Assembly (NCBI GenBank): GCA_021325145.1
Contig: JAJPHR010000080.1
Coordinates: forward strand, 47,983-111,982
Reading direction: 5' to 3'
From: Verrucomicrobiota bacterium
Lineage (GTDB): Bacteria > Verrucomicrobiota > Verrucomicrobiia > Limisphaerales > Pedosphaeraceae
DNA length: 64,000 bases
How positions within the stretch are numbered: position 1 is the first letter of the stretch; each line of letters starts with the position of its first letter. A program made the translations under genes and the position numbers. Shown here in pieces: positions 35,639 through 45,117 of this stretch. The notes beneath the pieces are model-generated. The model was not told the DNA's origin. It saw only the letters and a program-made list of their open reading frames with translations, and made no database searches.

Positions 35639-36588
35639 CCCCTTCTCCTTCCCCGCCGGGTCTCGAAAAACCGTTGCAGCGCCGGCGCGTACGGTTCTCC
35701 CGTGCTGAAGCGCAATGTGTCCACACCCGCGCGCCGCAGCGTGCGATCAAGTTCCGCCAATCGTTCGCTGTTCGTTTGCGCATAAGTCTGCCGCACAGTT
35801 GTCCGGACCGAATCCACTTCGAGCATTTCGCCGGTTTCCGCGTCCTCGATCGTCAACAGACCCGCGTTGGGCAACTCGCCTTCCCGTGGATCATGCAGAT
35901 GCACGCAGATCAAATCGTGCCGCGCGTTCGTCATGCCAATCTCACGGACCGTGTCGCGACCTGCTTGAAGGCTGCGCGCCCCGGTGCCGAAACTGTGAAG
36001 AAAATCCGTCAGCAAAAAAATAATCGAGCGGCGTTGTACCACGTGATTTAGAAAAGTCAGCGCCGCCGGAATGTCTGTCCCCTGATGTTTTGGTTTAAAA
36101 AAAAGCATCTCGCGAATTGCGCGGAGGATTTGGCTGCGTCCCTTGCGCGGCGGCAAAAACAATTCGGTCTGGTCGGTGAACAGGAGCAGACCGACCTTGT
36201 CGCTGCTGCGCGCGGCCGAATGCGCCAACGTTGCCGCAATTTCCGTTGCAAACTCCCGCTTGCTGCGTTTGCCCGATCCAAATGACCCTGAAGCCGAAAC
36301 ATCCATTGCCAGGATAACCCCCAATTCGCGCTCCTCACGAAACCGTTTCACGAATGGGCGACCCATCCGGAAAGTAACATTCCAATCGATGTTACGCACA
36401 TCATCGCCCGGCATGTAATCCCGCAGTTCCTCGAAATCCATCCCCCGCCCCTTGAAATGGCTCAGGTAGGCGCCCACCATCATGTCGTTCACCAGCCGAT
36501 TTGTGCGGATCTCCACGCGCCGAACTGCTTCGAATATTTCCTGGAGCGTCATGACCTGGAACTGCGCCGGCACTCCCGTTTTGCCCAT
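35635..36588 (-). CDS. DUF58 domain protein of the Bat operon
   Basis: 317 residues from ATG 36588, which has a GGGG stretch upstream; a TTG at 36603 and an ATG at 36552 are alternatives. DUF58 hallmarks are GRGMDFEELRDYMPGDDVRN, IDWNVTFRMGRPFVKRFREE and the VWA-like metal site MDVSASGSFG. It is soluble, normally the partner of the MoxR ATPase encoded just upstream. It overlaps the DUF4381-like gene by 4 bp. Confidence 0.92.
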   Translation of the reverse strand: MGKTGVPAQFQVMTLQEIFEAVRRVEIRTNRLVNDMMVGAYLSHFKGRGMDFEELRDYMPGDDVRNIDWNVTFRMGRPFVKRFREERELGVILAMDVSASGSFGSGKRSKREFATEIAATLAHSAARSSDKVGLLLFTDQTELFLPPRKGRSQILRAIREMLFFKPKHQGTDIPAALTFLNHVVQRRSIIFLLTDFLHSFGTGARSLQAGRDTVREIGMTNARHDLICVHLHDPREGELPNAGLLTIEDAETGEMLEVDSVRTTVRQTYAQTNSERLAELDRTLRRAGVDTLRFSTGEPYAPALQRFFETRRGRRRG

Positions 36589-36607
36589 CGGACTAAACCC
36601 CAAATCT

Positions 36608-37597
36608 TCACGGCACCGGGATGGTATTGAAAATTTTCTTGATTATGTCATCCGTCGTCACGCCCTGCGCCTCCGCTTCGTAAGTCAGAATGATCCTATG
36701 CCGCAGCACGTCCGGACCGATGTTCTTGATGTCTTCGGGCGTGACGTACGCCCGGCCTTGCAACAAGGCCCAGGCCTTGGCCGCCAGCGTCAGATAAATC
36801 GTTGCCCGCGGCGAAGCGCCAAACTGGATTAAATGTTTCAAATCCAGTTTATACTGGTCCGGCTTGCGCGTCGCGAAGACCACATGAACAATATAATCAC
36901 GAATCTTGTCATCCACGTGCACCTGGTCCACCAGCTTGCGTGTGCGCAGAATTTCCTCCAGCGTAATGACTTGTGTGACGGCGTGTTCAGGCACCGTGAA
37001 CGCCATTTTATCAAGGATCTTTCGCTCCTCATCGAATGACGGATACCCGATTACGACTTTGAACATGAACCGGTCCACTTGCGCTTCCGGCAGTGGATAC
37101 GTTCCCTCCTGGTCGATTGGATTTTCCGTCGCCAGCACCAAAAACGGCGACGGCAGCGGCATCGTCTCGCCTCCCAGGGTTACCTGCCGCTCCTGCATGG
37201 CTTCGAGCAACGCGGATTGGACCTTCGCTGGCGCGCGGTTGATTTCGTCCGCGAGCACGAGGTTGGCGAAGACCGGGCCTTTGGTCGCATGATATTTGCC
37301 ATCCTGGGGATTGTAGATCAGTGTCCCGATGATGTCCGCAGGCAGCAAGTCGGGTGTAAATTGAATCCGATGAAACCGCGCGTGGATGGCCGCCGCCAGC
37401 GTGCGCACGGACAGCGTCTTCGCGAGCCCCGGCACGCCCTCGAGCAAGACGTGCCCGTTGGCCAGCAGACCCACCAGCAACCGGTCCACCAGATATTCCT
37501 GGCCAACAATCACCTGGCCAATTTCCTTGCGCAAAGTACTGATCCAGGCCGAAGCCTTTTGCACATCCTCACTCACTACATTCGTCACAGTGGTCAT
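36608..37597 (-). CDS. moxR: MoxR-family AAA+ ATPase
   Basis: 329 residues from ATG 37597; the frame runs further upstream without family similarity. Walker A is LLEGVPGLAKT, Walker B LVLADEINRAP, with sensor region FLVLATENPIDQEGTYPLPE. MoxR proteins act as chaperones that mature or activate VWA-protein complexes. It is the first gene of the moxR-DUF58-DUF4381-batA-batB-TPR-batD-batE operon, with the DUF58 gene starting 19 bp after its stop. Confidence 0.94.
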   Translation of the reverse strand: MTTVTNVVSEDVQKASAWISTLRKEIGQVIVGQEYLVDRLLVGLLANGHVLLEGVPGLAKTLSVRTLAAAIHARFHRIQFTPDLLPADIIGTLIYNPQDGKYHATKGPVFANLVLADEINRAPAKVQSALLEAMQERQVTLGGETMPLPSPFLVLATENPIDQEGTYPLPEAQVDRFMFKVVIGYPSFDEERKILDKMAFTVPEHAVTQVITLEEILRTRKLVDQVHVDDKIRDYIVHVVFATRKPDQYKLDLKHLIQFGASPRATIYLTLAAKAWALLQGRAYVTPEDIKNIGPDVLRHRIILTYEAEAQGVTTDDIIKKIFNTIPVP

Positions 37598-37771
37598 TGA
37601 GCCGGGCAATATAAGCAGAGAGTGCCGGTGTCGCAATGAAACTCTTGTGACTTTCGCAGAAAGCCGGCGACTCGGAAAACCGGGCACGGCGAACGTCCGG
37701 AGTTGGAAGAACGTGTGAAAGATGGCCGGGTTAGCCGCAAAACCGCAGAAGAGTTTGAGCCGGCTTGGGGG

Positions 37772-38518
37772 TTATCTGGTCAGCAGCCCGTCCACAAAGC
37801 CGATTTGGTACACGAGGAACAGGCCAAAGCCCACGCTCAGGCAGCCGGAAGCGATCCCTAAATACCGGTGGAATTTCACTGAACGCGTCGCCGTGCACGT
37901 GAACGGCAGCGCGATGCCGGCGGTGATGACCATCATGCCGCCGATGGTTCCAAGGCCAAAAATCAACAGGTAGGCGATGGCCCACATCGAGTTCTGGATC
38001 ATCGGCAACACCAGCAATGCCACCGCAGCTGAGCCAGCCAGCCCGTGCACCACGCCGACCACCAGCGGACGCGCCATCTGGTAAAATCCCAATCGGCCAA
38101 ACTTCGCATCGAGCCACGCGGTTGAAATCCCTTCGCTCTGGTGATCGTGCGTTTCAAGATCGTGCCTGGGGGAAAGTCGATCAAAACGGTTCAGGGAGGC
38201 GGCTGCGTTCTGCCGGATCCAAAGCGTAAAACTCCGAAAATTCCAAAGCCCCAGAACAATCAGCATCAACGCCACGGAAAATTCCAGTGACATGCCGAGC
38301 CTCGGCGGAATGACCAGGCCAAACAGAATGATTGCGCCGCCAACCAGCAGCAGTGTAAGCGTGTGCCCGATCCCCCACATAACGCCGATGACTGCGGCAT
38401 TGCGCACCTTTAGTTCACGGCTGACGATGGTGGTAACCGCGACGACATGATCCGCATCGGTGGCATGCCGCATGCCGAGGAAGAACCCGAGCAAAAGGAA
38501 CGAGAACAAGGCCATCAT
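37772..38518 (-). CDS. High-affinity nickel/cobalt permease-like protein (NiCoT/UreH type)
   Basis: 248 residues with about six membrane helices. Helix 1 carries the nickel signature H18-X4-D23-H24 (GMRHATDADHV), and a second motif is GIGHTLTLLLVGG. A His/Asp-rich loop (RHDLETHDHQS) separates the halves, as in UreH/RcnA-like proteins. It probably imports nickel for the hydrogenase whose maturation protease is encoded next to it. Export or sulfite transport, as suggested for some relatives, cannot be excluded. Confidence 0.8.
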   Translation of the reverse strand: MMALFSFLLLGFFLGMRHATDADHVVAVTTIVSRELKVRNAAVIGVMWGIGHTLTLLLVGGAIILFGLVIPPRLGMSLEFSVALMLIVLGLWNFRSFTLWIRQNAAASLNRFDRLSPRHDLETHDHQSEGISTAWLDAKFGRLGFYQMARPLVVGVVHGLAGSAAVALLVLPMIQNSMWAIAYLLIFGLGTIGGMMVITAGIALPFTCTATRSVKFHRYLGIASGCLSVGFGLFLVYQIGFVDGLLTR

Positions 38519-38567
38519 GATTCTACAAGCTATGGAGCACCCAAAACCGTTCCGATTCTACTGAGCG

Positions 38568-39083
38568 TCAGACCGGCACGAGCACTGCTTCACGATGAGT
38601 ATCGGCCAGCACTTCCAGAAGAACTGATTCGACCATTGCCAACGCCCGTGGAACTGCTGCGCGTACGGCGTCGCTCAACCCTATTTGCCCGTCCTCCGAT
38701 TCCAGCGCCGCCGGCTCGCAACCGACGAGATACAACCGCCCGGGCCGGCCACCCAGCCATTTAGCCATTTGCAGGGCGCGGACCACATCCATGCCGTGGC
38801 CATTTGGAACACTCCCTTCGGCTTCAATTAGCGCCGAGAAATCCGGTTCGATCAAATACAAGGTGCCTGGGGCATAGCCTCGAGGCGTCGCATCGATCAG
38901 GATCACCGCGTCGTGCTCGTCCATGAGGGCAAAGGCCAAATCATGGCTGCGGATGCCAAAATCCACCACTTCCACCCCTTCGGGCAACGTGCGTTGCGCC
39001 AACTCACGCACCGCCTCCACTCCGAACGCGTCGTCGCCCAGGAAAATGTTGCCGATGCCAGCTACGAGAATTCGTTTGCTCAT
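38568..39083 (-). CDS. [NiFe]-hydrogenase maturation protease
   Basis: 171 residues, HyaD/HycI/HoxW fold. It trims the C-terminus of the hydrogenase large subunit after nickel insertion. The three nickel-sensing residues are in place: D18 in GDDAFG, D64 in LIDATPRG and H96 in PNGHGMD. It overlaps the upstream hydrogenase-associated gene as ATGA and lies 49 bp ahead of the nickel permease gene. The hydrogenase subunits themselves are not in the window. Confidence 0.9.
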   Translation of the reverse strand: MSKRILVAGIGNIFLGDDAFGVEAVRELAQRTLPEGVEVVDFGIRSHDLAFALMDEHDAVILIDATPRGYAPGTLYLIEPDFSALIEAEGSVPNGHGMDVVRALQMAKWLGGRPGRLYLVGCEPAALESEDGQIGLSDAVRAAVPRALAMVESVLLEVLADTHREAVLVPV

Positions 39084-40012
39084 GTGTCCTCCTGCAGCGA
39101 AACCATCCTGCCGCTTTCGACTTCCTTGGCCAGAGAATCCGGATCAGCCCGCCCCACCGCGATTTGCGGGTAATCGGCCAGCGTGATCGGCGCCGACAGC
39201 ATCGTGGTGCGCTCAGCCTTTTCCTTGTCTCCAACCAGCACCGGCCAGATTCCGTAATTTTTGCAACTCGCAATCGCGGCCCGGCAGGCTTCAGGCGGGT
39301 TGGCCATCGAAACAAATTCGCCGTTGCGCACCTCGAGCACTGTGTGGGTGGAGGCGAAGGTCCGCATCAACACCGCTCCCTGCTCGTTGACTTCCGATCT
39401 GGGTGCAGGTGTTAGATTCACGATGCGAACTGTAATTTTGAAGAGTTTTTCCCCAACCGGCTCAGCTCCAACCTCCACCACACCCTGGAGCGCCTCGTGT
39501 CGGCGGTTGATCGCGCCCACCGGTTCATCATGCTCGCGGATTGGCTCGAAGGTGTGCCCGGCAGAAAAGCAAAAGCGAAGGTCTTCGCGATGCCGCTGGC
39601 CCGCTTCCAACAGGAGCGGGGGCGGCATGACTTTCCGCTCAACCGCTTCCTGTGCGGTCTCATACGATCTCCCTTCCACCGGCAGCTCAGAAACCAGTTC
39701 AAAGCTTCGGCCTTCACGTCCTGCCAATTCCGGCGACGGCGGCAAGAGCGCATGGACCTCGCGGGAGATAAGATGAAGGAATCGCACGCTCACCTCGATT
39801 ACCAACGGCTTCCCATGGCTCTGCGCAAGACATTCGGTCTGCATGACGAACGGCTCCGCGCCATTCCGCGCTTCGCTATAGCTTTGCGGGTAAACCAGGC
39901 CCAATGTGGCACCCGGCCGGTTCTTCTTATTCGCAGCGGCTCGATGAGGATAAAGGGAATAGCCGTCATACAGCAGGGCTTCCGCAATCTGACACACGGC
40001 TGACCGTTTCAT
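39080..40012 (-). CDS. Hydrogenase-cluster-associated conserved protein
   Basis: 310 residues beginning MKRSAVCQIAEALLYDGYSL. I recognise the type from uptake-hydrogenase clusters of the group 1h kind, where a protein with YPQSY, ILLRSxxSTHT-like (LMRTFASTHTVLEV), and GIWPVLVGDKEK segments occurs next to the structural and maturation genes; its role is not established. The C-terminus here stops shortly after LADYPQIAVG, which I believe is shorter than in relatives. Coupled by ATGA overlap to the maturation protease. Confidence 0.65.
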   Translation of the reverse strand: MKRSAVCQIAEALLYDGYSLYPHRAAANKKNRPGATLGLVYPQSYSEARNGAEPFVMQTECLAQSHGKPLVIEVSVRFLHLISREVHALLPPSPELAGREGRSFELVSELPVEGRSYETAQEAVERKVMPPPLLLEAGQRHREDLRFCFSAGHTFEPIREHDEPVGAINRRHEALQGVVEVGAEPVGEKLFKITVRIVNLTPAPRSEVNEQGAVLMRTFASTHTVLEVRNGEFVSMANPPEACRAAIASCKNYGIWPVLVGDKEKAERTTMLSAPITLADYPQIAVGRADPDSLAKEVESGRMVSLQEDT

Positions 40013-40245
40013 AAACGCACCTTTTCCAGTTTAGTCTTAAGCTCGGGCAGAGGGGCCGGTCCTTCATCACCAGGTTAAGCTCCACATACTCCCACAACTT
40101 CATCTTCGTTCTGCCAACCACTTTTAGGCGGGCATTTCATTACCGGGTACGTGGACTTACTTGAGCGGCCTGCCTCTGAAACGTGTACGTATCTATTAGA
40201 ACTTCCAAAACTGTAACAAGATTTGCACTTCGAGAAATGGGGTGT

Positions 40246-40857
40246 TTACCTCAGCAAAGAATCCGGCGCGGCCTCACGGTTGACACAGACGATCCTGGGG
40301 CCGTAATCGCTGAGGGTGACGACGCTTATGGAAGCCGGGTCAACTTCGATCCGCTGGAACAAATCCAAAGGTGTGCCAAGGTAAAATGCCAGCGCGGCGC
40401 GGATCGGGTCGCCATGCGAGAACAATGCCAGCGTTTGATCCGGATACTCCCTCCATAAGCGGTTTATTTCCGCCACCATGCGTGCCTGGGCTTCGACCAT
40501 CAACTCGCCGTTGGGAACACGTGTGCCGCTGCGAAACGAATTCCACTGTTGCCAGTGCGGCAGTGTCTCCAGTTGTTTGAAGGTTTGGCGCGTCCAGTCT
40601 CCGAAATCGATTTCGTTGAGTCCGTCGGCGATCTGAATGTCGAGCGCCAAACGCTTGGCCAGTGGAACGGCGGTTTCAATTGCCCGTTCGAGCGGACTGC
40701 TAAAAATGCCTTGAATCGGCTCCCGCGCCAGCCGCACCGCGAGTTTCTCCGCCTGGCGCTGCCCTGCACGGTTCAGGCTCACTCCGGGAAGCCGGCCGGC
40801 GATGGCTTTACCGAGGAACTCGTTGGCGGCGTGACGGATGAGATAGAACGTGGTCAT
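40246..40857 (-). CDS. Histidine phosphatase family protein
   Basis: 203 residues, phosphoglycerate-mutase-like fold. The phospho-histidine motif reads RHAANEF (H9) rather than the common RHG. SPLERAIETA supplies the second arginine and a glutamate, and FSHGDPIRAAL the second histidine. Possible roles include alpha-ribazole phosphatase (CobC) or sugar-phosphate phosphatase; no cobalamin genes flank it. It stands alone between the hydrogenase helpers and rhaB. Confidence 0.85.
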   Translation of the reverse strand: MTTFYLIRHAANEFLGKAIAGRLPGVSLNRAGQRQAEKLAVRLAREPIQGIFSSPLERAIETAVPLAKRLALDIQIADGLNEIDFGDWTRQTFKQLETLPHWQQWNSFRSGTRVPNGELMVEAQARMVAEINRLWREYPDQTLALFSHGDPIRAALAFYLGTPLDLFQRIEVDPASISVVTLSDYGPRIVCVNREAAPDSLLR

Positions 40858-41354
40858 TCGACAGCTCGCTCCGCTTGAGTTCAGACGCGAGCGGCGGCCA
40901 TCGGTGAACTATGTGGCAGCCGCCCAGGCCGATGTGCATCAACCTGGAACGGCTTCCCCAACCTTGGCGTCCTGTTACAACTAAACCCATGGATCGAACA
41001 GGCGATGAAGCCCAAATGCCGACCCCGTTGATTGCCACACAAAACCCTTCCGCCTTCTTTGCTTCGGCGAGGCGTCGCTTCCATCCTCTCGAACCTATCG
41101 GAATGCCCTCCCATCCGGCAGTGGGGTGTTCACATGCTTTCACCGGCCACTGCCCCACTACGGCTCTAATTGAAGAAGCCTCCAACGTTCCGGAAAGCTG
41201 TCATGTTAATCTTGTAACAATCCACCCCTTCACACGCCGCCGACCAATAGGCCATTAGGCACTCTCTTTGAATTTCGTGCGTCTGAAAACCACTTCCCCC
41301 AATCGCTTGACCTGAACAAACTGTTCGTCAGTCATGGCTGCTCAGAAGCGCCAT
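40858..41354. other. Intergenic stretch with ambiguous open frames
   Basis: 497 bp. Long open frames occur on both strands (minus to 41185, plus 40911-41258), neither with a good start signal and neither matching a family I know. The minus frame would overlap the histidine phosphatase gene by 50 bp. A remnant gene or a dispersed repeat is possible. Confidence 0.4.
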
Positions 41355-42842
41355 TCACGCTGCTCGCTTCTCCCACCCTTTTGTTTCCTGCCATGCCGCG
41401 GTCGCCCGCGCATCCGGCACAAACTCACGCAAATCCGACGATGCGCGCACGATCTCCCGCAGTTCCTTCAGATCCTTGATCTCTCCCGCCGCCCGCGCCT
41501 GCACGAGCACATTGCCCAGGACCGTCGCCTCGATCGGACCCGCCAGCACCGGCCGGTTGCAGGCGTCCGCGGTGAATTGGTTCAAGAGGTTGTTTTGCGA
41601 GCCGCCGCCCACCACGTGAATGACTTCGATTTTCTCGCCCGTCAATTCTTCCAACGAGCCAACCGTGGCGCGATACTTGAGCGCCAAGCTTTCAAGCGCG
41701 CAACGCACCAGCGCTCCCTCCGTTTCCGGCACGGGCTGAGTGGTTTCCCGGCAGTAATCTTGCATTGCCTTCGGCATGTCCGGCGGATTCAAAAACCGCT
41801 CGTCATTCGGATCCACCAACGAGCGCAACGCCGGCGCTTCCGAAGCGACGCGCACCAACTCGGCGTAATCCCAGGCGCGCCCCCGCGCCTCGAATGAGCG
41901 TTTGCATTGCTGCACGAGCCACAGACCCATGATGTTCTTGAGCAGCCGGTACGTGAAGTCCACGCCGCCTTCGTTGGTCATGTTAAGCTCGAGCGTGCGC
42001 GGGGAGAGTTGCGCCTCGGCAATCTCCACTCCGAGCAACGACCAGGTCCCCGAACTGAGATAACCCCAGTTTGCCCGGCCCGTGTGCGCTGTCGGCACCG
42101 CTGCCACGGCTGAGCCCGTGTCATGTTCGGCTGGCGCGATCACCTCGATTGTTCCCAGGCCGGTCCGCTCCGCCACAGATGGACGCAAGGAACCGATGCG
42201 GGTTCCCGGCGCGACGATCTCCGGAAAAATGTTCGTCGGCAAATCGAACTTCCGCAACAAATCGAGCGCCCACTCACGCCGCACCGGATTGAAACATTGT
42301 GTCGTCGTGGCGATGCTAAACTCGCTCACCCGCGCGCCCGACAGGCACCAGTTCAGAAAATCAGGTGTGGTCAGCAAGGTTTCCGCAGCCGCCAGCACTT
42401 CCGGGCTCTGCCGCTGCAAGGCCAGCAACTGGTACAGCGTGTTCAGTTCCATGAACTGCAACCCGGTGGCCGCAAAAATCTCGGCGCGCGGCATGCGTTT
42501 GAACGCTTTTTCGAGCATGCCCTGGGTGCGCGCATCCCGATAGTTGAAGGGCTGCCCCAGCAGTTCGCCGCTCTTCGACAGCAAAGTAAAATCAACGCCC
42601 CAGGTATCCACGCCCACAGAGACCACCGCCTTGCCGAACCGGCGCGCGGCCAGGCTCAGTCCGTTCTGGATTTCGCTCCACAAGCGCAGAATGTCCCAGC
42701 GCAATGTGCCTGCAATCGCCACCGGCCCGTTCGGAAAGCGGTGCAACTCCTCCAGACGCATCCGGCGGCCATCCCAGCAACCCGCGATCACGCGACCGCT
42801 CTCCGCGCCCACATCAACGCCCAGATAAACTTGTTCAGCCAT
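41355..42842 (-). CDS. rhaB: Rhamnulokinase (FGGY carbohydrate kinase)
   Basis: 495 residues. FGGY-family kinase with GVDVGAESGRV (phosphate 1 loop), SVGVDTWGVDFTLL, NYRDARTQGM and the ADP-binding HVVGGGSQNNLLNQ with later PVLAGPIEATVLGN. The GAESGRV start and NYRDxRT motif single out rhamnulokinase, which phosphorylates L-rhamnulose at C1. No rhamnose isomerase or aldolase is beside it. The FGGY family is certain; substrate likely. Confidence 0.88.
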   Translation of the reverse strand: MAEQVYLGVDVGAESGRVIAGCWDGRRMRLEELHRFPNGPVAIAGTLRWDILRLWSEIQNGLSLAARRFGKAVVSVGVDTWGVDFTLLSKSGELLGQPFNYRDARTQGMLEKAFKRMPRAEIFAATGLQFMELNTLYQLLALQRQSPEVLAAAETLLTTPDFLNWCLSGARVSEFSIATTTQCFNPVRREWALDLLRKFDLPTNIFPEIVAPGTRIGSLRPSVAERTGLGTIEVIAPAEHDTGSAVAAVPTAHTGRANWGYLSSGTWSLLGVEIAEAQLSPRTLELNMTNEGGVDFTYRLLKNIMGLWLVQQCKRSFEARGRAWDYAELVRVASEAPALRSLVDPNDERFLNPPDMPKAMQDYCRETTQPVPETEGALVRCALESLALKYRATVGSLEELTGEKIEVIHVVGGGSQNNLLNQFTADACNRPVLAGPIEATVLGNVLVQARAAGEIKDLKELREIVRASSDLREFVPDARATAAWQETKGWEKRAA

Positions 42843-42926
42843 AAATTATTAAGTGTTCTGCGTTGAGAATCACTCCGCGCCGAACCTGTTGGTAACAATC
42901 CCGTAGCAACGAGATTAAGCTTCCGT

Positions 42927-43616
42927 TTACAGGCATAACACTGTGAGTTTTTTTGGCCCATGTGCTCCCAGCACCAGGATGCGTTCGATGTCCCCGGTGC
43001 GGCTTGGCCCGGTTATCAGCGAAATAAAACTTGGGTAATTCGGCGCGTACTTGCTCTTGATCAACTCGAATGCCGCCGGCAGATCGGCCAGCAATTGTTC
43101 GCGGCACGCCAGCACCACATGATGCGGCGGCAGCACCGACAACGCCCGTCCGCCCGCGCTGCGGCTCGTTACCAACACGCTGCCTGTTTGCGCGATCAAG
43201 GCATCGCACTCGGTCACGCCTGCGTCACATTTCTCCATTTCGTTCACGTCGTAACCGGCGTCCGTGCCGCACACCGGCAATCCCAGCGTCTCGCATGCCG
43301 CCCGGGCCAACTCCCCGTTGTGACTGGCAATCCGCCGCCAGCCTTCAGCTTCGCGCAACCTGGTCAGGGTTTGCGTCAGCTCGTCCACATTGTTGAGCAG
43401 GTGAAAATCCGTCTTCAACTCGGCCGAATTGGCCCGAAACAGCGCCACCATTTCTTCGAATGTATCGCCGACCGCCGGCAGCCATTTTCGCGCCGCACCC
43501 GGCCCAGGCGAAACCACCGGGTCGTGGTGACTGCCTCCACCATGGTTTCCAGGCTTCGGCGCCGTCACCGTCAACGCCTCCCGCACCCGCGCTAAAATAG
43601 CTTCGCGATCGGTCAT
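42927..43616 (-). CDS. lutC: LutC-type lactate utilization protein (LUD domain)
   Basis: 229 residues from ATG 43616. LUD domain with GVTECDALIAQTGSVLVTSR and RTGDIERILVLGAHGP. LutC is part of the LutABC complex that oxidises L-lactate to pyruvate (established in Bacillus). It is the third gene of lutA-lutB-lutC; a repeat (43626-43714) separates it from lutB. Confidence 0.88.
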   Translation of the reverse strand: MTDREAILARVREALTVTAPKPGNHGGGSHHDPVVSPGPGAARKWLPAVGDTFEEMVALFRANSAELKTDFHLLNNVDELTQTLTRLREAEGWRRIASHNGELARAACETLGLPVCGTDAGYDVNEMEKCDAGVTECDALIAQTGSVLVTSRSAGGRALSVLPPHHVVLACREQLLADLPAAFELIKSKYAPNYPSFISLITGPSRTGDIERILVLGAHGPKKLTVLCL

Positions 43617-43625
43617 GATAAAAAG

Positions 43626-43714
43626 AAACACCAAGCACCAAACATCAAGCTCCAGCAGAGCCGCTGGAGGTTTGGTGCTTGGAGCTTTTCTGAAGCTTGG
43701 TGCTTGGTGCTTGA
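43626..43714. repeat. Inverted CCAAGCACCAAAC repeat between lutB and lutC
   Basis: The left arm CCAAGCACCAAACATCAAGC and CTCCAGC are mirrored by GCTGGAG and GTTTGGTGCTTGG, giving an imperfect hairpin (about 43632-43681). A second TTGGTGCTTGGTGCTTG run follows. It belongs to the same family as copies at 29488, 32474, 35583 and 50259. Confidence 0.65.
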
Positions 43715-43719
43715 TATTT

Positions 43720-45117
43720 TCACGTCGCCCTATCCTTCCACCATTCCTTAAAGCTTTGCGGCGGCGCCGATGGCAGATCGCGCGTTTGCGTCCACGAATA
43801 CGCCGGGTCCAGTCGCGTGCCCTTCACCAGTTTGTGCAAAGGTTGGAAAACTCTGACCGCTTTCTTCACTGTCGCGTAAAGCCACGGATGATTCATGACC
43901 ACGCCGGCGATTTTGAAAGCCATTTTCTCAGCCGTCGATGGCTTCTGCCGGGCGCTGTTGCGGCGATTTTGCAGCAAGTGATGATGCAAATCGATTTTCA
44001 CCGGGCATGTTTCGGTGCACGCGCCGCAAAGCGAAGAGGCATAAGACAGGTGCTTCCAATCCTGCAAACCGCGCAGGTGCGGCGTGATGACCGATCCAAT
44101 TGGCCCGGAATACGTGGTTCCGTACGTATGGCCCCCGACGTTCCGATAAATGGGGCAAACATTGAGACAAGCGCCGCACCGGATGCAATGGAGCGCATCG
44201 CGCTGCTCCGCATCGGCCAGCAACTCCGTCCGCCGATTGTCCATCAGCACCACATGATATTGCTCCGGGCCGTCCGCTTCGCCCGGCTGACGCGGACCAC
44301 CGTAAAGCGAATTGTAACAAGTCAACGCCTGCCCCGCGCCCGCCGTCGCCAGCATCGGCAGGAATAGCGCAAGGTCTTCCAGGCGCGGCAACACTTTTTC
44401 AATGCCCAGCAACGTGATCATCACCTTCGGCAGCGCCGCCGTTAGCCGCGCGTTGCCTTCGTTTTCAGTGATCGAAATCATCCCCGTCTCCGCGATGGCA
44501 AAATTCGCGCCCGTGATGCCGATGTCCGCCGTGATGTATTTTTGCCGCAGTGCCCGGCGCGCAATCATGGTCAGTTCCTCGGGATTGTCCGTCGGCGCGC
44601 TTCCCAGTTCGCGCGCGAACAACTCGCTAATCTCTCCCCGCGTAAGATGCATCGCCGGAAACACAATGTGGTACGGTGCCTCTTTGCGGAGTTGAACGAT
44701 GTACTCCCCCAGGTCCGATTCCACCACTTCAAACCCGGCATGTTCCAACGCCTCATTTAGGTGAATTTCCTCGGCCGTCATTGCCTTGGATTTGATGATC
44801 GACCGCGCTTTGCGGTCGCGGACGATGCCCAGAATGATTTCGCACGCTTTCTCGCCGGTGCTGGCCCAATGCACAATCGTGCCGCGCGCTTCCAAGCGCC
44901 GGACGAGATCGACCAGGTGCTGGTCAAGGTGGTTGATGGCTTCCCACTTCGTTTCCGCCGCCGCCTGCCGCGCCGCCTGCCAATTTTGAAAAGCCGCTTT
45001 TTTCTCGTCCCGCTTGACCTCGTATTTACCCAGCGCCGTTTGGATCAACTTCCGATGCCGCAAATCCCCCGACACCTGACGCGACTGCTCCTTGAATTGA
45101 CGGACGGCGGCATTCAT
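43720..45117 (-). CDS. lutB: LutB-type iron-sulfur protein
   Basis: 465 residues from ATG 45117 (TGATG overlap with the lutA stop). An N-terminal LUD domain (ITGANFAIAETGMISITENE, ARLTAALPKVMITL) is followed by two 4Fe-4S motifs (CIRCGACLNVCPIYR, CGACTETCPVKIDL). It is the electron-transferring subunit of the LutABC lactate oxidase. The frame extends upstream inside lutA, but family similarity starts at MNAAVRQFKEQS. Confidence 0.92.
   Translation of the reverse strand: MNAAVRQFKEQSRQVSGDLRHRKLIQTALGKYEVKRDEKKAAFQNWQAARQAAAETKWEAINHLDQHLVDLVRRLEARGTIVHWASTGEKACEIILGIVRDRKARSIIKSKAMTAEEIHLNEALEHAGFEVVESDLGEYIVQLRKEAPYHIVFPAMHLTRGEISELFARELGSAPTDNPEELTMIARRALRQKYITADIGITGANFAIAETGMISITENEGNARLTAALPKVMITLLGIEKVLPRLEDLALFLPMLATAGAGQALTCYNSLYGGPRQPGEADGPEQYHVVLMDNRRTELLADAEQRDALHCIRCGACLNVCPIYRNVGGHTYGTTYSGPIGSVITPHLRGLQDWKHLSYASSLCGACTETCPVKIDLHHHLLQNRRNSARQKPSTAEKMAFKIAGVVMNHPWLYATVKKAVRVFQPLHKLVKGTRLDPAYSWTQTRDLPSAPPQSFKEWWKDRAT

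Noticed and set aside
40808..41185. 125-codon frame on minus with Gly/Trp-rich product
   Set aside because: Overlaps the histidine phosphatase start by 50 bp, lacks a ribosome binding site and matches no family; kept only as an ambiguous stretch.
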